A stretch of DNA of 64,000 bases from Hormiphora californensis (lineage: Eukaryota; Ctenophora; Tentaculata; Cydippida; Pleurobrachiidae). Location of the stretch: the NCBI GenBank assembly GCA_020137815.1, contig CM035359.1, positions 7,742,882-7,806,881 on the forward strand. The letters run 5' to 3'. The stretch's first letter is position 1, and each line of letters begins with the position of its first letter. Positions 60,190 through 64,000 of this stretch are shown here, piece by piece. The notes below the pieces were generated by a model that saw nothing but the letters and a program-made list of their open reading frames with translations, searched no databases and was not told the DNA's origin. Position numbers and translations under genes: made by a program.

Positions 60190-64000
<3,811 letters not shown>

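Overview
The window is eukaryotic nuclear DNA from an animal with compact genes and short introns (mostly 60-300 bp, canonical GT..AG). It carries WDR5, SMG6, SmB/SNRPB and TBC1D23, a Cu/Zn superoxide dismutase, an LDLa-ectodomain LGR-like GPCR and a Pam17-like gene. Intron size, this gene mix and the load of small inverted-repeat transposons suggest an early-branching metazoan. A sponge is my best guess, but the sequence alone does not prove it. I saw no rRNA, tRNA or CRISPR array.

Layout. 1-4.3 kb: degenerate copy of an LDLa-GPCR gene. 4.5-10.7 kb: a second, nearly intact copy with TATA box, signal peptide, Pro-rich repeats, Cys-rich ectodomain, 7TM domain and a 24-bp-repeat tail. 12.8-14.6 kb (-): SNRPB with about 28 copies of a 12-residue tail repeat. 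15.7-19.3 kb (+): haloalkane-dehalogenase-like alpha/beta hydrolase with a broken LINE in intron 5. 19.8-32.0 kb (-): a 22-exon SMG6 gene. One of its introns contains a complete antisense Cu/Zn SOD gene, another a LINE with an intact endonuclease-RT ORF, another a transposon nested in a transposon. 32-36.9 kb: transposon graveyard plus GA-rich low complexity. 36.9-44.05 kb: full-length Ty3/gypsy-type LTR retrotransposon with 503-bp LTRs, 4-bp target duplication and a textbook -1 frameshift site. 44.9-45.5 kb (+): 3' exons of an unidentified gene. 45.7-48.1 kb (-): spermidine-synthase-like gene. 50-53.4 kb (-): PDZ-domain gene around a long CATCTC array. 53.1-54.65 kb: stacked MITEs with a triplicated 9-bp target site. 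54.7-55.8 kb (+): Pam17-like mitochondrial import-motor subunit. 55.9-59.7 kb (+): WDR5. 60.2 kb to window end (+): TBC1D23 (3' end missing), with a small two-LTR element carrying an orphan ORF in intron 3.

Three themes stand out. (1) Several host introns carry tandem or local duplications that include the splice site itself plus the first bases of the exon (TBC1D23, SMG6 twice, spermidine synthase). (2) Many transposons are tiny, palindromic and nested, and their target duplications can be read directly. (3) Several otherwise conserved genes show isolated one-base frame breaks, often in homopolymers or tandem repeats. These look more like assembly errors than real pseudogenisation, so exon phases there should be checked against reads or RNA. 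Gene models were built by hand from splice-site phase and recalled family similarity; no database search was possible.
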